A stretch of DNA of 36,338 bases, taken from contig JAFYCE010000090.1 of the NCBI GenBank assembly GCA_017539865.1, positions 1 to 36,338 of the forward strand, given 5' to 3'. Below, in pieces: positions 8,218-17,255 of the stretch. The first letter of the stretch is position 1. Each line of letters starts with the position of its first letter. The translations under genes were made by a program, and so were the position numbers. Source of the DNA: Alphaproteobacteria bacterium (lineage in GTDB: Bacteria; Pseudomonadota; Alphaproteobacteria; CAAGCB01; CAG-977). The notes below the pieces were generated by a model. The model was not told the DNA's origin and did no database searches. It was given only the letters and a program-made list of their open reading frames with translations.

Positions 8218-8997
8218 TTGAAAGTTGCGATTTTGGCGGGTGGTTTGGGGACCCGTTTGGGCGAAGAAACCGGAGTTCGCCCTAAACCGATGGTCGGTAT
8301 CGGCGGATATCCGATTTTATGGCATATCATGAAAATCTACTCTCATTACGGCTTCAACGAATTTGTTGTTTTGTGCGGGTATAAACATGAAGTCATCAAT
8401 GAATATTTTCTGAATTATTACGCCAATACGTCCGATGTAACAGTGGATTTAAGCTATAATTCCGTTCAATTCCATAAAAAGCGTTCGGAACCGTGGAAAG
8501 TAACGCTTGCTTATACGGGACGCAATACAATGACCGGCGGGCGTATCAAAAAAGCGGAGGAATATTTTGAAGACGAACCGTTCATGCTGACGTATGGCGA
8601 CGGCGTGGCGGACATTGATATCAACGCTTTAATCGAATGTCATAAGAAATCGGGCAAGATTGCTACGTTGACCGCCGTTCAGCCGCAGGGACGTTTCGGC
8701 GCGCTGGATATTCGGGAAGACGGGACGATTACGCAGTTTCAGGAAAAGCCGCAGGGTGATGGAGCTTGGATTAACGGCGGCTTTATGGTGCTTCAGCCGG
8801 AAGTGTTTGACTATATCCCCGATGACGATACGATGCCGTTTGAACAGGCTCCCTTGAAGAATCTCGCCAGAGCCGGACAGCTGAACGCCTATCATCACAA
8901 AGGCTTCTGGCGTCCGATGGATATGCTCAAGGACAAACAGGATTTAAACGAAATGTGGGCAAAGGACGATGCTCCGTGGAAAGTCTGGAAGGATTGA
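8218..8997 (+). CDS. rfbF: Glucose-1-phosphate cytidylyltransferase
   Basis: The 259-residue enzyme makes CDP-glucose from CTP and glucose 1-phosphate, the first step toward CDP-linked deoxysugars. It has the nucleotidyltransferase signature AGGLGTRLGEET followed by RPKPMV, the metal-binding YGDGVADID, and the family-specific GRFGALDI, EKPQGDGAWINGGF and HKGFWRPMDM segments; length equals the family norm. The start is TTG at 8218, supported by AAGGAAGGA upstream and by the N-terminal MKVAILAGG. rfbG follows after two bases. It is the first gene of the A+T-richer cassette. Confidence 0.95.
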   Translation: MKVAILAGGLGTRLGEETGVRPKPMVGIGGYPILWHIMKIYSHYGFNEFVVLCGYKHEVINEYFLNYYANTSDVTVDLSYNSVQFHKKRSEPWKVTLAYTGRNTMTGGRIKKAEEYFEDEPFMLTYGDGVADIDINALIECHKKSGKIATLTAVQPQGRFGALDIREDGTITQFQEKPQGDGAWINGGFMVLQPEVFDYIPDDDTMPFEQAPLKNLARAGQLNAYHHKGFWRPMDMLKDKQDLNEMWAKDDAPWKVWKD

Positions 8998-8999
8998 TC

Positions 9000-10061
9000 G
9001 TGGCTTTTAACAATTTTTATTCCGGTAAAAAGGTGCTTGTAACGGGAGCCACCGGATTTAAAGGAAGCTGGCTTGTTTTATGGCTGAAAAAATTGGGCGC
9101 GGATGTTCACGGGTACGCTTTGGCTCCGAATACAAAACCGTCCATGTTTGAAGCGTTGAATATCGGAAATCAGGTTTTAACCGTTTTCGGTGATATCCTT
9201 GAACGGGAAAAACTTCAAAAAACGTTTGACGATTTCAGGCCGGAAATCGTATTTCATCTGGCGGCTCAGCCGTTGGTCCGGTTAAGCTATGCGGAACCTG
9301 TTTTAACATACGAAACAAACGTCATCGGCACGCTGAACGTGTTGGAAGCCGCGCGTAAATGCGGTTCCGTTAAAGCATTTGTCAATGTGACGACGGACAA
9401 ATGCTATGAAAATAAAGAAGTGGCCAAAGGATACACGGAAGACTGTCCGATGGGCGGATACGATCCGTATTCGTCTTCAAAAGGGTGTGTTGAAATATTG
9501 TCATCCTCTTACCGTCGTTCTTTTTTGATGAAAGAAGACGGCTACGCTATGGCTACGGCTCGCGCGGGGAACGTGATCGGCGGCGGGGATTGGGCGCTGG
9601 ACAGGCTTGTTCCCGATTGTATCCGCTCAATCAATGACGGTATCAAAATAGAAATCCGTAATCCTGTTGCCGTTCGTCCGTGGCAGCACGTTTTAGAGCC
9701 GCTTTCAGGATATATGGTTTTGGCGGAAAAGCTTTACACACAAGGGATAATCTTCGCACAGGGATATAATTTCGGCCCCGATGAAGACAGTGTTTTGACT
9801 GTGGCGGAAGTCTCGAAACTGGTGACGGAATATTACGGTAAAGGCGAAGTTGTCGTGCATAAGCGCGACGATTTGCATGAAGCGGGTTTGCTGATGCTGA
9901 ATGTTGAAAAAGCGGCGAAAGAGCTGGAGTGGCATCCGACCTGGACGGCACGGACGGCAATCAAGGAAACGGTCGAATGGTATCGTCGGTTTTATGCGGG
10001 CGAAGAAATGAACGCATTCACGCTTGACCAGATCGAAAAGTTTGAAAGGGAAAGAAAATGA
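9000..10061 (+). CDS. rfbG: CDP-glucose 4,6-dehydratase
   Basis: This extended short-chain dehydrogenase/reductase, 353 residues from the GTG at 9000, converts CDP-glucose to CDP-4-keto-6-deoxyglucose. Visible features are the Rossmann motif TGATGFKGSW, the HLAAQPLVRLSY segment, VTTDKCYEN around the active site, the YDPYSSSKG catalytic Tyr/Lys motif, and the C-terminal VRPWQHVLEPLSGY typical of RfbG. An upstream ATG at 8955 lies inside rfbF and is not preferred; GTG at 9000 has GGAAGGA at the right distance. The stop TGA overlaps an ATG (ATGA) that opens a 17-codon frame. Confidence 0.94.
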   Translation: MAFNNFYSGKKVLVTGATGFKGSWLVLWLKKLGADVHGYALAPNTKPSMFEALNIGNQVLTVFGDILEREKLQKTFDDFRPEIVFHLAAQPLVRLSYAEPVLTYETNVIGTLNVLEAARKCGSVKAFVNVTTDKCYENKEVAKGYTEDCPMGGYDPYSSSKGCVEILSSSYRRSFLMKEDGYAMATARAGNVIGGGDWALDRLVPDCIRSINDGIKIEIRNPVAVRPWQHVLEPLSGYMVLAEKLYTQGIIFAQGYNFGPDEDSVLTVAEVSKLVTEYYGKGEVVVHKRDDLHEAGLLMLNVEKAAKELEWHPTWTARTAIKETVEWYRRFYAGEEMNAFTLDQIEKFERERK

Positions 10062-10111
10062 CATCCGAAGAAATCAAAACAAATGTCAAAAATCTTCTTT
10101 CATTCATCTAA
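10058..10111 (+). pseudogene. 17-codon coupled ORF, possible remnant of a deleted sugar gene
   Basis: An ATG overlapping the rfbG stop (ATGA) opens a frame of 17 codons, MTSEEIKTNVKNLLSFI, ending in TAA at 10109-10111, just before the Shine-Dalgarno of the next gene. ATGA overlaps usually mark translationally coupled genes. The peptide resembles the amphipathic N-terminus of CDP-4-keto-6-deoxyglucose 3-dehydrases (RfbH/DdhC), which commonly follow rfbG, so it may be what is left after a deletion. It could equally be a coupling leader or chance. The resemblance is by eye only. Confidence 0.35.
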
Positions 10112-10123
10112 GGAAAAATACTT

Positions 10124-11794
10124 ATGAAGGTTTCTGATTATATTGCCGCTTTTATAAAAGAGCAAAAAATTGATACTGTTTTCGGATATATCGGCGGGAT
10201 GGTCGCTCATCTTGTGGACAGCATTTCCAAAACGGACGGATTGGAAATGGTTAATGGCATTACAGAGCAAGGCGCAGGTTTTGCTGCAGACGGATATGCG
10301 CGACAAACGGGAAAGGTCGCCATTGCCATTTCCAGTTCAGGTCCCGGAGCGCTTAATTTACTGACGCCGTTAGCTGATTGTTTTTTTGATTCCATTCCTG
10401 CCGTTTTCATAACGGGGCAAGTAAACACGTATGAATACAAAAAATATCCGCAGCTGCGTCAAAGCGGGTTTCAAGAAACGGATATTGTTTCCGTTGCCGA
10501 ACCAATTACAAAATATTGTCAGCGGATTACAAAGCCCGAGAATATCCGCTATGAATTGGAAAAGGCTTTTTATATTGCTCAAAGCGGCAGAAAAGGTCCT
10601 GTCTTACTGGATATTCCGATGGATATGCAAAGGCAGGATGTGGATGTTTTAAAACTTGAAGGTTTCTGCAAAGAAGAAAAAACTGAAACAGCCGATGATG
10701 CCATTGATGAAATGATACGGCTTTTAAAAAAGTCCTCAAAGCCGGTTATCCTTGTCGGAAACGGTGTAAGACAATCACATTCTGAAGAAAAATTAAGGGC
10801 TTTTCTTGATAAAACCGGCATACCGTGTGTCGCTTCTTTATTAGGAAAGGACGCCATTGATAACGATTATCCGTATTATTTGGGCGGAATCGGTACTTAC
10901 GGGAACAGAAATGCCAATCTTTCTTTGATGAATTCGGATGTTCTGCTTGTTTTAGGTGCCCGTCTTGACATTCTGCAAACCGGAAGCCATCCGGAAAACT
11001 TTGCACCGGACGCACATATTATTCAGGTGGACAACGATCAAAAAGAGCTTGATTCTTTGAAAGTCAAAAAAATCAAGGTCTTTTCCGATATCGGAAGGGT
11101 CGTTGATGTCTTGAACGGTACATCGTTCGATTTTCAGATTGATGACTGGAAAAAGACGTGTCTGGAGCTTAAGGATAAATATCCGTCTGAAATCAGCGTG
11201 ACCGGAAAACAGCTTTTGCCGAATATGCTGATTAAAAAGATTTCGAAACACTGTCCTGAAAAATGGACCGTTACGGCGGATGTCGGACAGAATCAAATGT
11301 GGGTGTTTCAGTCGGCGAAGGTCAAAAAACAAAACAGATTCCTGTTTTCTGGCGGGCTCGGATCAATGGGATTTTCCCTGCCTGCCGCAATCGGCGTTGC
11401 GGCGGCGGGCGGAAAGGTTCTATCTGTTTCCGGTGACGGCGGTTTTCAGATGAACCTTCAGGAATTGGAAGTGATCGCCCGCAGAAAATTGCCCGTAAAA
11501 ATGATTATCTTTAACAATCACAGTCTGGGAATGATCCGGAATTTTCAATCTTTATATTTCAACGGGAAATATCCTTCGTCACAAGAGGATTATTCTGCTC
11601 CTGATTTTTCAAAAGTGGCGAATGCGTACGGCATTAAAGCGCAAACAAAAGCGGCAAACGACATTGATGATGACGTGCTTCGCGGCTTTTTTGAAACGGA
11701 GGAAGCGGAACTGTTGGAAATAGCATTGCCGGTCGGAACGACAGTCGAACCTCAGGTTATCTTCGGAAACAATTTGGACAGGATGTCTCCGTAA
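10124..11794 (+). CDS. Acetolactate-synthase-like TPP enzyme, candidate sugar branch-forming ligase (YerE-like)
   Basis: The 556-residue protein has the three-domain plan of acetohydroxyacid synthase relatives: N-terminal Pyr domain with the cofactor-activating glutamate E48 in TEQGAGFAADGYAR; a central domain (about 190-330, KPVILVGNG and LLVLGARLD) of the FAD/ADP-binding type; and a C-terminal PP domain with SGDGGFQMN (GDG at 437-439) and FNNHSLGM closing the TPP motif. Its place after rfbF-rfbG points to nucleotide-sugar chemistry rather than branched-chain amino acids; no small regulatory subunit is present. In Yersinia, YerE of this superfamily attaches a two-carbon unit from pyruvate to a CDP-4-keto sugar for yersiniose A. 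Here the substrate would be CDP-4-keto-6-deoxyglucose or a derivative, by inference. ATG at 10124 follows AAGGA. Confidence 0.8.
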   Translation: MKVSDYIAAFIKEQKIDTVFGYIGGMVAHLVDSISKTDGLEMVNGITEQGAGFAADGYARQTGKVAIAISSSGPGALNLLTPLADCFFDSIPAVFITGQVNTYEYKKYPQLRQSGFQETDIVSVAEPITKYCQRITKPENIRYELEKAFYIAQSGRKGPVLLDIPMDMQRQDVDVLKLEGFCKEEKTETADDAIDEMIRLLKKSSKPVILVGNGVRQSHSEEKLRAFLDKTGIPCVASLLGKDAIDNDYPYYLGGIGTYGNRNANLSLMNSDVLLVLGARLDILQTGSHPENFAPDAHIIQVDNDQKELDSLKVKKIKVFSDIGRVVDVLNGTSFDFQIDDWKKTCLELKDKYPSEISVTGKQLLPNMLIKKISKHCPEKWTVTADVGQNQMWVFQSAKVKKQNRFLFSGGLGSMGFSLPAAIGVAAAGGKVLSVSGDGGFQMNLQELEVIARRKLPVKMIIFNNHSLGMIRNFQSLYFNGKYPSSQEDYSAPDFSKVANAYGIKAQTKAANDIDDDVLRGFFETEEAELLEIALPVGTTVEPQVIFGNNLDRMSP

Positions 11795-11850
11795 TAATTT
11801 TTTTAGTACCGAGGCCGATAGTCACTTTTTTATGAGAGGATAAATTCCCA

Positions 11851-12795
11851 ATGAAAAAAATAAGTGTTGTTATTCCTTGTTTTAATGAACAGGACAATGT
11901 TGAACCCGCTTATACCTCAATCAAAGATGTTTTGGAAAAACTCTCCGATTATTCGTGGGAAATGATTTTTATGGATAACGATAGTACGGATATGACGCAG
12001 GATCGGCTTCGCGCTTTGTGTCAAAACGACAAACGCGTCAAAGCGATTTTCAATATGCGCAATTTCGGACCGGACTGCAATATAATCAATGGTTATTTTG
12101 CGGCGACTGGGGACTGTGTCGTTTGGATTTGCTGCGATTTACAGGAACCGCCGGAAATGATCGTCGATATGGTTCATAAATGGGAACAGGGCGAAAAACT
12201 GGTTTGGGGACAGAAAACCGGAACGCAGGAAGGAATCGTTATGACTGTTTGTCGTAAAATTTATTATGGAGTGATTTCAAAATTTGCGGAAATAAAACAG
12301 TATCAACATTGCATCGCTTGGGGGCTTTATGACAGGGAAGTCGTTGAAGAATTGCGTAAATTAAACGATCCCTCTCCGGTTCTGCGTAATATCATTCCGA
12401 ATTTGGGATATAAACCTTGTTTACTGCCGTATCAGCAAAGAAACAGGAAACGGGGAAAATCCAGTTTCAATTTTTTCCGCTATTTTGATTACGCATTGAA
12501 TTCCGTTGTTCATACAACGAAAATCCCGATGAAATTCATGATTTATTTCGGGGCTGTTTGCGGTGTGTTATCCTTTCTGGCCGGCAGTTATTACCTTGTT
12601 CGGAAACTGTTATTTTGGGATACGTTTGCACTCGGTTTGGCACCGATTATCGTCAGCGTTACGTTCATTTCAGGCATACAGATTTTCTTTTTAGGCATTA
12701 TGGGGGAGTACATTCTGGCAATTCTCGATCGTGTCAGTTTCACAAAACATGTTGTTGAAAAAGAACGGATAAATTTTAATCAAGAGGATAAATAA
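11851..12795 (+). CDS. GtrB-like polyprenyl-phosphate glycosyltransferase (GT2)
   Basis: The 314-residue enzyme starts KKISVVIPCFNEQDN and contains DNDSTDMTQ, the NMRNFGPDCNI segment and CCDLQEPPE, whose D96-L-Q98 is the form of the metal site seen in GtrB/ArnC-like enzymes. Two C-terminal hydrophobic helices (about 228-250 and 265-290) and the GEYILAILDR segment complete the GtrB plan. The family loads a sugar onto undecaprenyl phosphate on the cytoplasmic face. The next gene, two bases after the stop, is a GtrII-like membrane transferase, the standard partner. A separate GtrA-type flippase gene is not seen. ATG at 11851 is preceded by GAGAGGA. Confidence 0.9.
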   Translation: MKKISVVIPCFNEQDNVEPAYTSIKDVLEKLSDYSWEMIFMDNDSTDMTQDRLRALCQNDKRVKAIFNMRNFGPDCNIINGYFAATGDCVVWICCDLQEPPEMIVDMVHKWEQGEKLVWGQKTGTQEGIVMTVCRKIYYGVISKFAEIKQYQHCIAWGLYDREVVEELRKLNDPSPVLRNIIPNLGYKPCLLPYQQRNRKRGKSSFNFFRYFDYALNSVVHTTKIPMKFMIYFGAVCGVLSFLAGSYYLVRKLLFWDTFALGLAPIIVSVTFISGIQIFFLGIMGEYILAILDRVSFTKHVVEKERINFNQEDK

Positions 12796-12797
12796 TT

Positions 12798-15077
12798 ATG
12801 AAAAAATCAGGAATTTTAATATTTGTTTTAGCCGCGTTGATTTCCGCGTTTTTATCAATTCGTTTGTATTCCGGAGACGGCAGAATAGATATTTATTGGG
12901 CGCAGGGAACACCGGAAAATCGCATCCAAGACATTAAGGTGAAAAACGTTGCCATTATTCGGCCGGGATGGTGCGAACAATGTGTCGTATTGCCGTTAAA
13001 ACAAGTACGTTTATATCCTCATAAAAAAAAGATCGCTTTTAAAGTCGTTGGCGACGGTAAAATAAAAATCGCCTTGATGGGAATGGATCATTATCATTCG
13101 GACGGAAAGGGATTGATACCTGTATACAATGATTATTCTTATTTGAAAATCAACGGTAAAAAAGTTACGCACGGTGAAAAATCATTGCGTAAAGTTTGGC
13201 ATAACAGACCGTATTTTAAAGATATATCCGTTAAAAACGGCGAAACGGTTTCATTGGAAGTCAAATTAAAATTCCATCCCGGAACGGCGGATTATTTTAT
13301 ATTATTCTGCTGTTTTGCCTTAATGTTCGTTCTGTTTTCTTCTCTCTTTTTGGGAATAAAAATCTGTTTGCTGAAATCAAAAGTATATAAGAACAGGGAT
13401 TGGGGAAAAGCTATTATCAGCGGGTATCAGTCTATCGATCCCGTTTACCGAAAATCTTTTTGGATCGTTTTTTTGATAATCAATATTGTCTTCGGTTTTC
13501 ACACTGTTACATTTATGTGGGGCAATCATGATTGGAATACAGTTCAGTCTTATGATGCTTGGAATAAATGGAGTTATATGGGCAGATATGCGGGGAACTG
13601 GATAAAGTATATTCTTTTGGGCGGTGCCTATTTGCCGGTTGTTTCAAACGTTCTGGCTTTCGCCGGATTGGCTTTGACAGCGGTTCTTTTGTGCATTTAC
13701 TGGAAAGCCGAGAAAAAAATACTTCCGTTTGTTTTATGCGGATTGGTTTTGAGCATACAGCCATATACTTTGGAATGGTTGTATTATGTTAACGCTCTTC
13801 CGGATTTTTTGATTATGCCGGCACTTATGGTTACGGGGTTTATATTGGCGGATAAGTCCGTTGAAATAGTTTCAATTCGAAAGAAAATTTTTCTGAATCT
13901 CATCGCTGTCGCGTTTATGAACTTCGGATTGGCAACATATCCTTCGCTTTTAAATTTGCTGGCGGTTGTATTAACCGGCTCAATAATGCTGGATGTTTTA
14001 AGACAAGACGGCGAAACCGGCTTGAATCAAATCATAAAAAAGAAGTCGGCAGCGGTGATTGATGTCGTTTTGGCATGTTTTTTATTTAAAGCGGTCTTGA
14101 TTTGTCTGGCGTACGCAAAAATTTTAAGTCCGTCGGTTTATACGATTCAATCTTTGCCGTTAAACCAGATACCGCATCGTATTATTGAGTGTGTTAAGGC
14201 GGCTTTCAGTCAGATGTATTGGTATAAATTTATTTTTATATCCAATACGGTAACGATGATATTCGCACTGTTATTCATACTCTCTTTGATATGTATTCTT
14301 TTTTCAAAAAAAGAATTGCGTCAAAAGGTTCTTGCCTTAGTTCTGTTTTTCGGTGCTTTGATTGCAACAAAATCCGATTCCATGATTTCCAATCAGCCTC
14401 ATTTTGTAGAACCGCGGATCGATTTGTTCGGGTTGGTTTATTTTCAGGTTTTGATTCTGGTTGTTTTGTTTGAAGCTCCTCAAGCTTTTAAGAACATGGC
14501 GGTTATGCTGTCCGTTGTCGTTGCATGGATTTCCGCCGTGAATGATTCTTACGTGCTTCGCGCTTGGAAATTGGGCTTTGAAGCGGAAAAAATGATGTGG
14601 AACAGAATGTTGTACCGATTGGAAACTCAGCCTGAATTCGATGCAAATAAAACATATACCCTTATTCAAATAGGCCATTTTTCCGGTGCCAGAGAAAAGT
14701 TCATTCCCAAAATTGCTAAAAAAATTGTTGCAGGCGGAATGGGAGGGCATGTCTATGATCCGCATTGGAGACCCTTTAGTGCGCATCAGGCTTTTTATCC
14801 GGTCGAATTACAGATAAAACAAAAATTTAATTCAATTCAGTTTTCAGTTTTATCGAATGATTCTTATAGAAAGGTAATGGAAGATTTATACAAAAACGGC
14901 GTATTGCAGAAAGCGAAAGCGTGGCCGAAAGAAAACAGCCTGATTGTTTATAAAGACATCATCCTTGTTGTCGCCGATGAAGCGGAATTGGAAAAAATTC
15001 TGAAAGAAATAGATGATAAAAAGAAAGAGAAAACAAAAGAAAAAACGAAAACCAAGAAGAAAAAGAAGTCAAAATAA
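12798..15077 (+). CDS. GtrII-like integral membrane glycosyltransferase with periplasmic N-terminal domain
   Basis: The 759-residue protein has a first membrane helix (residues 4-22), then about 150 residues predicted outside the membrane and rich in beta structure, then roughly ten more hydrophobic helices. The stretch after helix three, WGNHDWNTV through GRYAGNWIKY, matches the loop of the glucosyl transferase GtrII family, which moves a sugar from a polyprenyl-phosphate carrier to a lipopolysaccharide or other glycan outside the inner membrane. A soluble domain follows the last helix, and the protein ends in an exceptionally lysine-rich tail (about 20 residues, mostly K, T and E). It is visibly A+T-rich compared with recG/mfd. 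It starts two bases after the GtrB-like gene, so the pair is almost certainly one functional unit. Acceptor and sugar are unknown. Confidence 0.8.
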   Translation: MKKSGILIFVLAALISAFLSIRLYSGDGRIDIYWAQGTPENRIQDIKVKNVAIIRPGWCEQCVVLPLKQVRLYPHKKKIAFKVVGDGKIKIALMGMDHYHSDGKGLIPVYNDYSYLKINGKKVTHGEKSLRKVWHNRPYFKDISVKNGETVSLEVKLKFHPGTADYFILFCCFALMFVLFSSLFLGIKICLLKSKVYKNRDWGKAIISGYQSIDPVYRKSFWIVFLIINIVFGFHTVTFMWGNHDWNTVQSYDAWNKWSYMGRYAGNWIKYILLGGAYLPVVSNVLAFAGLALTAVLLCIYWKAEKKILPFVLCGLVLSIQPYTLEWLYYVNALPDFLIMPALMVTGFILADKSVEIVSIRKKIFLNLIAVAFMNFGLATYPSLLNLLAVVLTGSIMLDVLRQDGETGLNQIIKKKSAAVIDVVLACFLFKAVLICLAYAKILSPSVYTIQSLPLNQIPHRIIECVKAAFSQMYWYKFIFISNTVTMIFALLFILSLICILFSKKELRQKVLALVLFFGALIATKSDSMISNQPHFVEPRIDLFGLVYFQVLILVVLFEAPQAFKNMAVMLSVVVAWISAVNDSYVLRAWKLGFEAEKMMWNRMLYRLETQPEFDANKTYTLIQIGHFSGAREKFIPKIAKKIVAGGMGGHVYDPHWRPFSAHQAFYPVELQIKQKFNSIQFSVLSNDSYRKVMEDLYKNGVLQKAKAWPKENSLIVYKDIILVVADEAELEKILKEIDDKKKEKTKEKTKTKKKKKSK

Positions 15078-15084
15078 AGGGACT

Positions 15085-17175
15085 TTAACCCGCTTTCAGG
15101 GTTTTGACGGCTTCGTCCTTACCGAATAAATACAACAGCAGACGCAGAGCTTTTCCCCGTTCCGAGGACAGTTCTGCGTCTATGTTCATGATATATTTGG
15201 CATCATTACAAGCCATCTTTAACAAATTCTGATCCGTTGCCAGATCGGCGATTTTAAAGTCGGGCTGGCCGCTTTGTTTCGTGCCGAGGACTTCGCCCGC
15301 GCCGCGCAGGGTCAGGTCTTCCTCAGCGATTTTAAAGCCGTCCTGCGTTTCCCGCATCGCCGTCAGACGGGCTTTTGCCGTTTGGCTCAGCGGATCGGCA
15401 TACATCAACAGGCACGTCGACGCTTTTTCACCGCGTCCGATGCGTCCCCGAAGTTGATGCAGTTGTGCCAATCCGAACCGTTCCGCGTGTTCAATCACCA
15501 TTACTGTTGCGTTCGGCACATCCACACCGACTTCGATAACGGTTGTCGCAACCAGAATATCCAACTCTCCGGCGGCAAAACGCTGCATGACAGCGTCTTT
15601 TTCGTTGCCTTTCATCTTGCCGTGAACCAGCCCGACACGGTTCGGAAAAAGCCTGTTTAAATACTCAAAGCGTTCTTCCGCCGCTGCCAGATCGATTTTT
15701 TCGCTTTCCTCGACCAGAGGACAGACCCAATAAACCTGATTATGATCGCTTAATGTCCGTTTCAAAGCCGCCGCGACTTCGTCCAGTCGGGAGGAGGGAA
15801 GCACCCTTGTCGCAATCGGTTTCCTTCCCGGAGGCAGTTCGTCGATCTGCGATGATTCCATGTCGCCGTAATACGTCAAAGCCAGTGTTCGGGGAATGGG
15901 TGTCGCCGTCATGACAAGCATATCGGCGGATTTTCCTTTTTCGGACAGACTCAGGCGCTGATGAACGCCGAATTTGTGCTGTTCGTCGACGACGGTCAGA
16001 GCCAGATCCTTGAACGTCACGTCTTCGGAAAACAAAGCGTGCGTGCCGATGATGATTTGAGCCTGTCCCGATGCGATTTGATCAAGGATTTCCTGTCTTT
16101 TTTTGCCTTTGTCGCGTCCGGTCAGCAGAACGGTTCGAACGCCGCCCGCCGCGGCAAGTTTGCTGGTCGTAGCAAAGTGCTGGTTGGCCAGAATGTCGGT
16201 CGGTGCCATCAACGCCGCCTGAAAGCCCGCTTCCACTGCGTTCAGCATCGCCATCAACGCGACCATCGTCTTGCCGGAACCGACATCGCCTTGTACCAGA
16301 CGCAACATTCGCATGGGGGCGTCCATGTCCGCGTTTATTTCTTTAATAACGCGGATTTGTGCGCCTGTTAATAAAAACGGTAAAGCGTCAAGCACGGCTT
16401 TTCTGATTTTTCCGTTTCCTTTTATTTGCCGTCCGGACGCCTTGCGCATCCTTCGTCTGACCAAAGCCAGAGCCAACTGGTTTGCCAGCAGTTCGTCATA
16501 CGCCAGTCTTTGTTTTGCGGACGCGGTTTTTTGCAGGTCGTTTTCGTTTTCCGGCGCATGGACGGTTTTTAACGCCGTTTGAAAATCCGGCCAGTTTTCA
16601 CGTCTGGTCATGGCCGGATCCTGCCAGTCGGGAAGGGCGGGCATTTTGGAAATCGCCGTACGGATCGCCTTGTTCAAAATCTTGCCCGAAAGACCGGCCG
16701 TCAAAGGATAGACACTCTCGATTTCCGGAATTTTTTCAAGCTCCGTTTCGGAAACGATATAATCGGGGTGTGTCATTTGTATCTGTTGTTTTCCGGCGCC
16801 GTAGCGTTCAACTTTGCCGCTGATGAACCGCTTTTCCCCGATCGGCAGAGCCTGTGCCGGATAGTTGCCGAACGCATGGAAAAAGACGATCTGAATTGTT
16901 CCCGTATCGTCATGGCAAATGACGCGGTAAGGGCTTTTGCGTGTCGGGGCGGGGATATGACGGTCGGTGACGACCTCCAATGTCACAACACCCGTTTCCG
17001 GCGCTTTGGCAATCGTTGTTTTCAGCCGTCTGTCGATAAAGCCCGTCGGCATATGGAATAACAGGTCGGCTACCGTCGAACCGCACAGTTTTTCGCATAG
17101 CAGAGCCGTTTTCTTCCCGATTCCCGGCAAAGTGTCCAAAGAAGCGAAAAACGGAAACAGGATTTCGGGGCGCAT
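15085..17175 (-). CDS. recG: ATP-dependent DNA helicase RecG
   Basis: The 696-residue superfamily 2 helicase matches E. coli RecG in length (693). The N-terminal wedge/OB region contains LFHMPTGFIDRR. Helicase motifs are complete: GDVGSGKT (K302), DEQHKFG, TATPIPRTLAL, VHGKMKGNEKD, and QLRGRIGRG with the C-terminal FKIAEEDLTLRGAGEVLGTKQSG. RecG remodels stalled forks and branched DNA. ATG at 17175 is the only start that keeps the family N-terminus. It converges on the GtrII-like gene (7-base gap) and diverges from mfd across 80 bases. Confidence 0.97.
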   Translation of the reverse strand: MRPEILFPFFASLDTLPGIGKKTALLCEKLCGSTVADLLFHMPTGFIDRRLKTTIAKAPETGVVTLEVVTDRHIPAPTRKSPYRVICHDDTGTIQIVFFHAFGNYPAQALPIGEKRFISGKVERYGAGKQQIQMTHPDYIVSETELEKIPEIESVYPLTAGLSGKILNKAIRTAISKMPALPDWQDPAMTRRENWPDFQTALKTVHAPENENDLQKTASAKQRLAYDELLANQLALALVRRRMRKASGRQIKGNGKIRKAVLDALPFLLTGAQIRVIKEINADMDAPMRMLRLVQGDVGSGKTMVALMAMLNAVEAGFQAALMAPTDILANQHFATTSKLAAAGGVRTVLLTGRDKGKKRQEILDQIASGQAQIIIGTHALFSEDVTFKDLALTVVDEQHKFGVHQRLSLSEKGKSADMLVMTATPIPRTLALTYYGDMESSQIDELPPGRKPIATRVLPSSRLDEVAAALKRTLSDHNQVYWVCPLVEESEKIDLAAAEERFEYLNRLFPNRVGLVHGKMKGNEKDAVMQRFAAGELDILVATTVIEVGVDVPNATVMVIEHAERFGLAQLHQLRGRIGRGEKASTCLLMYADPLSQTAKARLTAMRETQDGFKIAEEDLTLRGAGEVLGTKQSGQPDFKIADLATDQNLLKMACNDAKYIMNIDAELSSERGKALRLLLYLFGKDEAVKTLKAG

Positions 17176-17255
17176 CGGGCTGATTTTCCTAAAAATAACA
17201 GATGATTTTCTTTCCTTCCTATTGTATTTATCTTGGGAAACGGAGCAAGTTTAAA

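Noticed and set aside
8955..8999. ATG at 8955 as the start of rfbG.
   Set aside because: It would overlap rfbF and add 15 residues not typical of the family; GTG at 9000 has a proper ribosome site.
13513..13764. Minus-strand 83-codon frame within the GtrII-like gene.
   Set aside because: Antisense to a membrane protein gene, with no ribosome site or motif.
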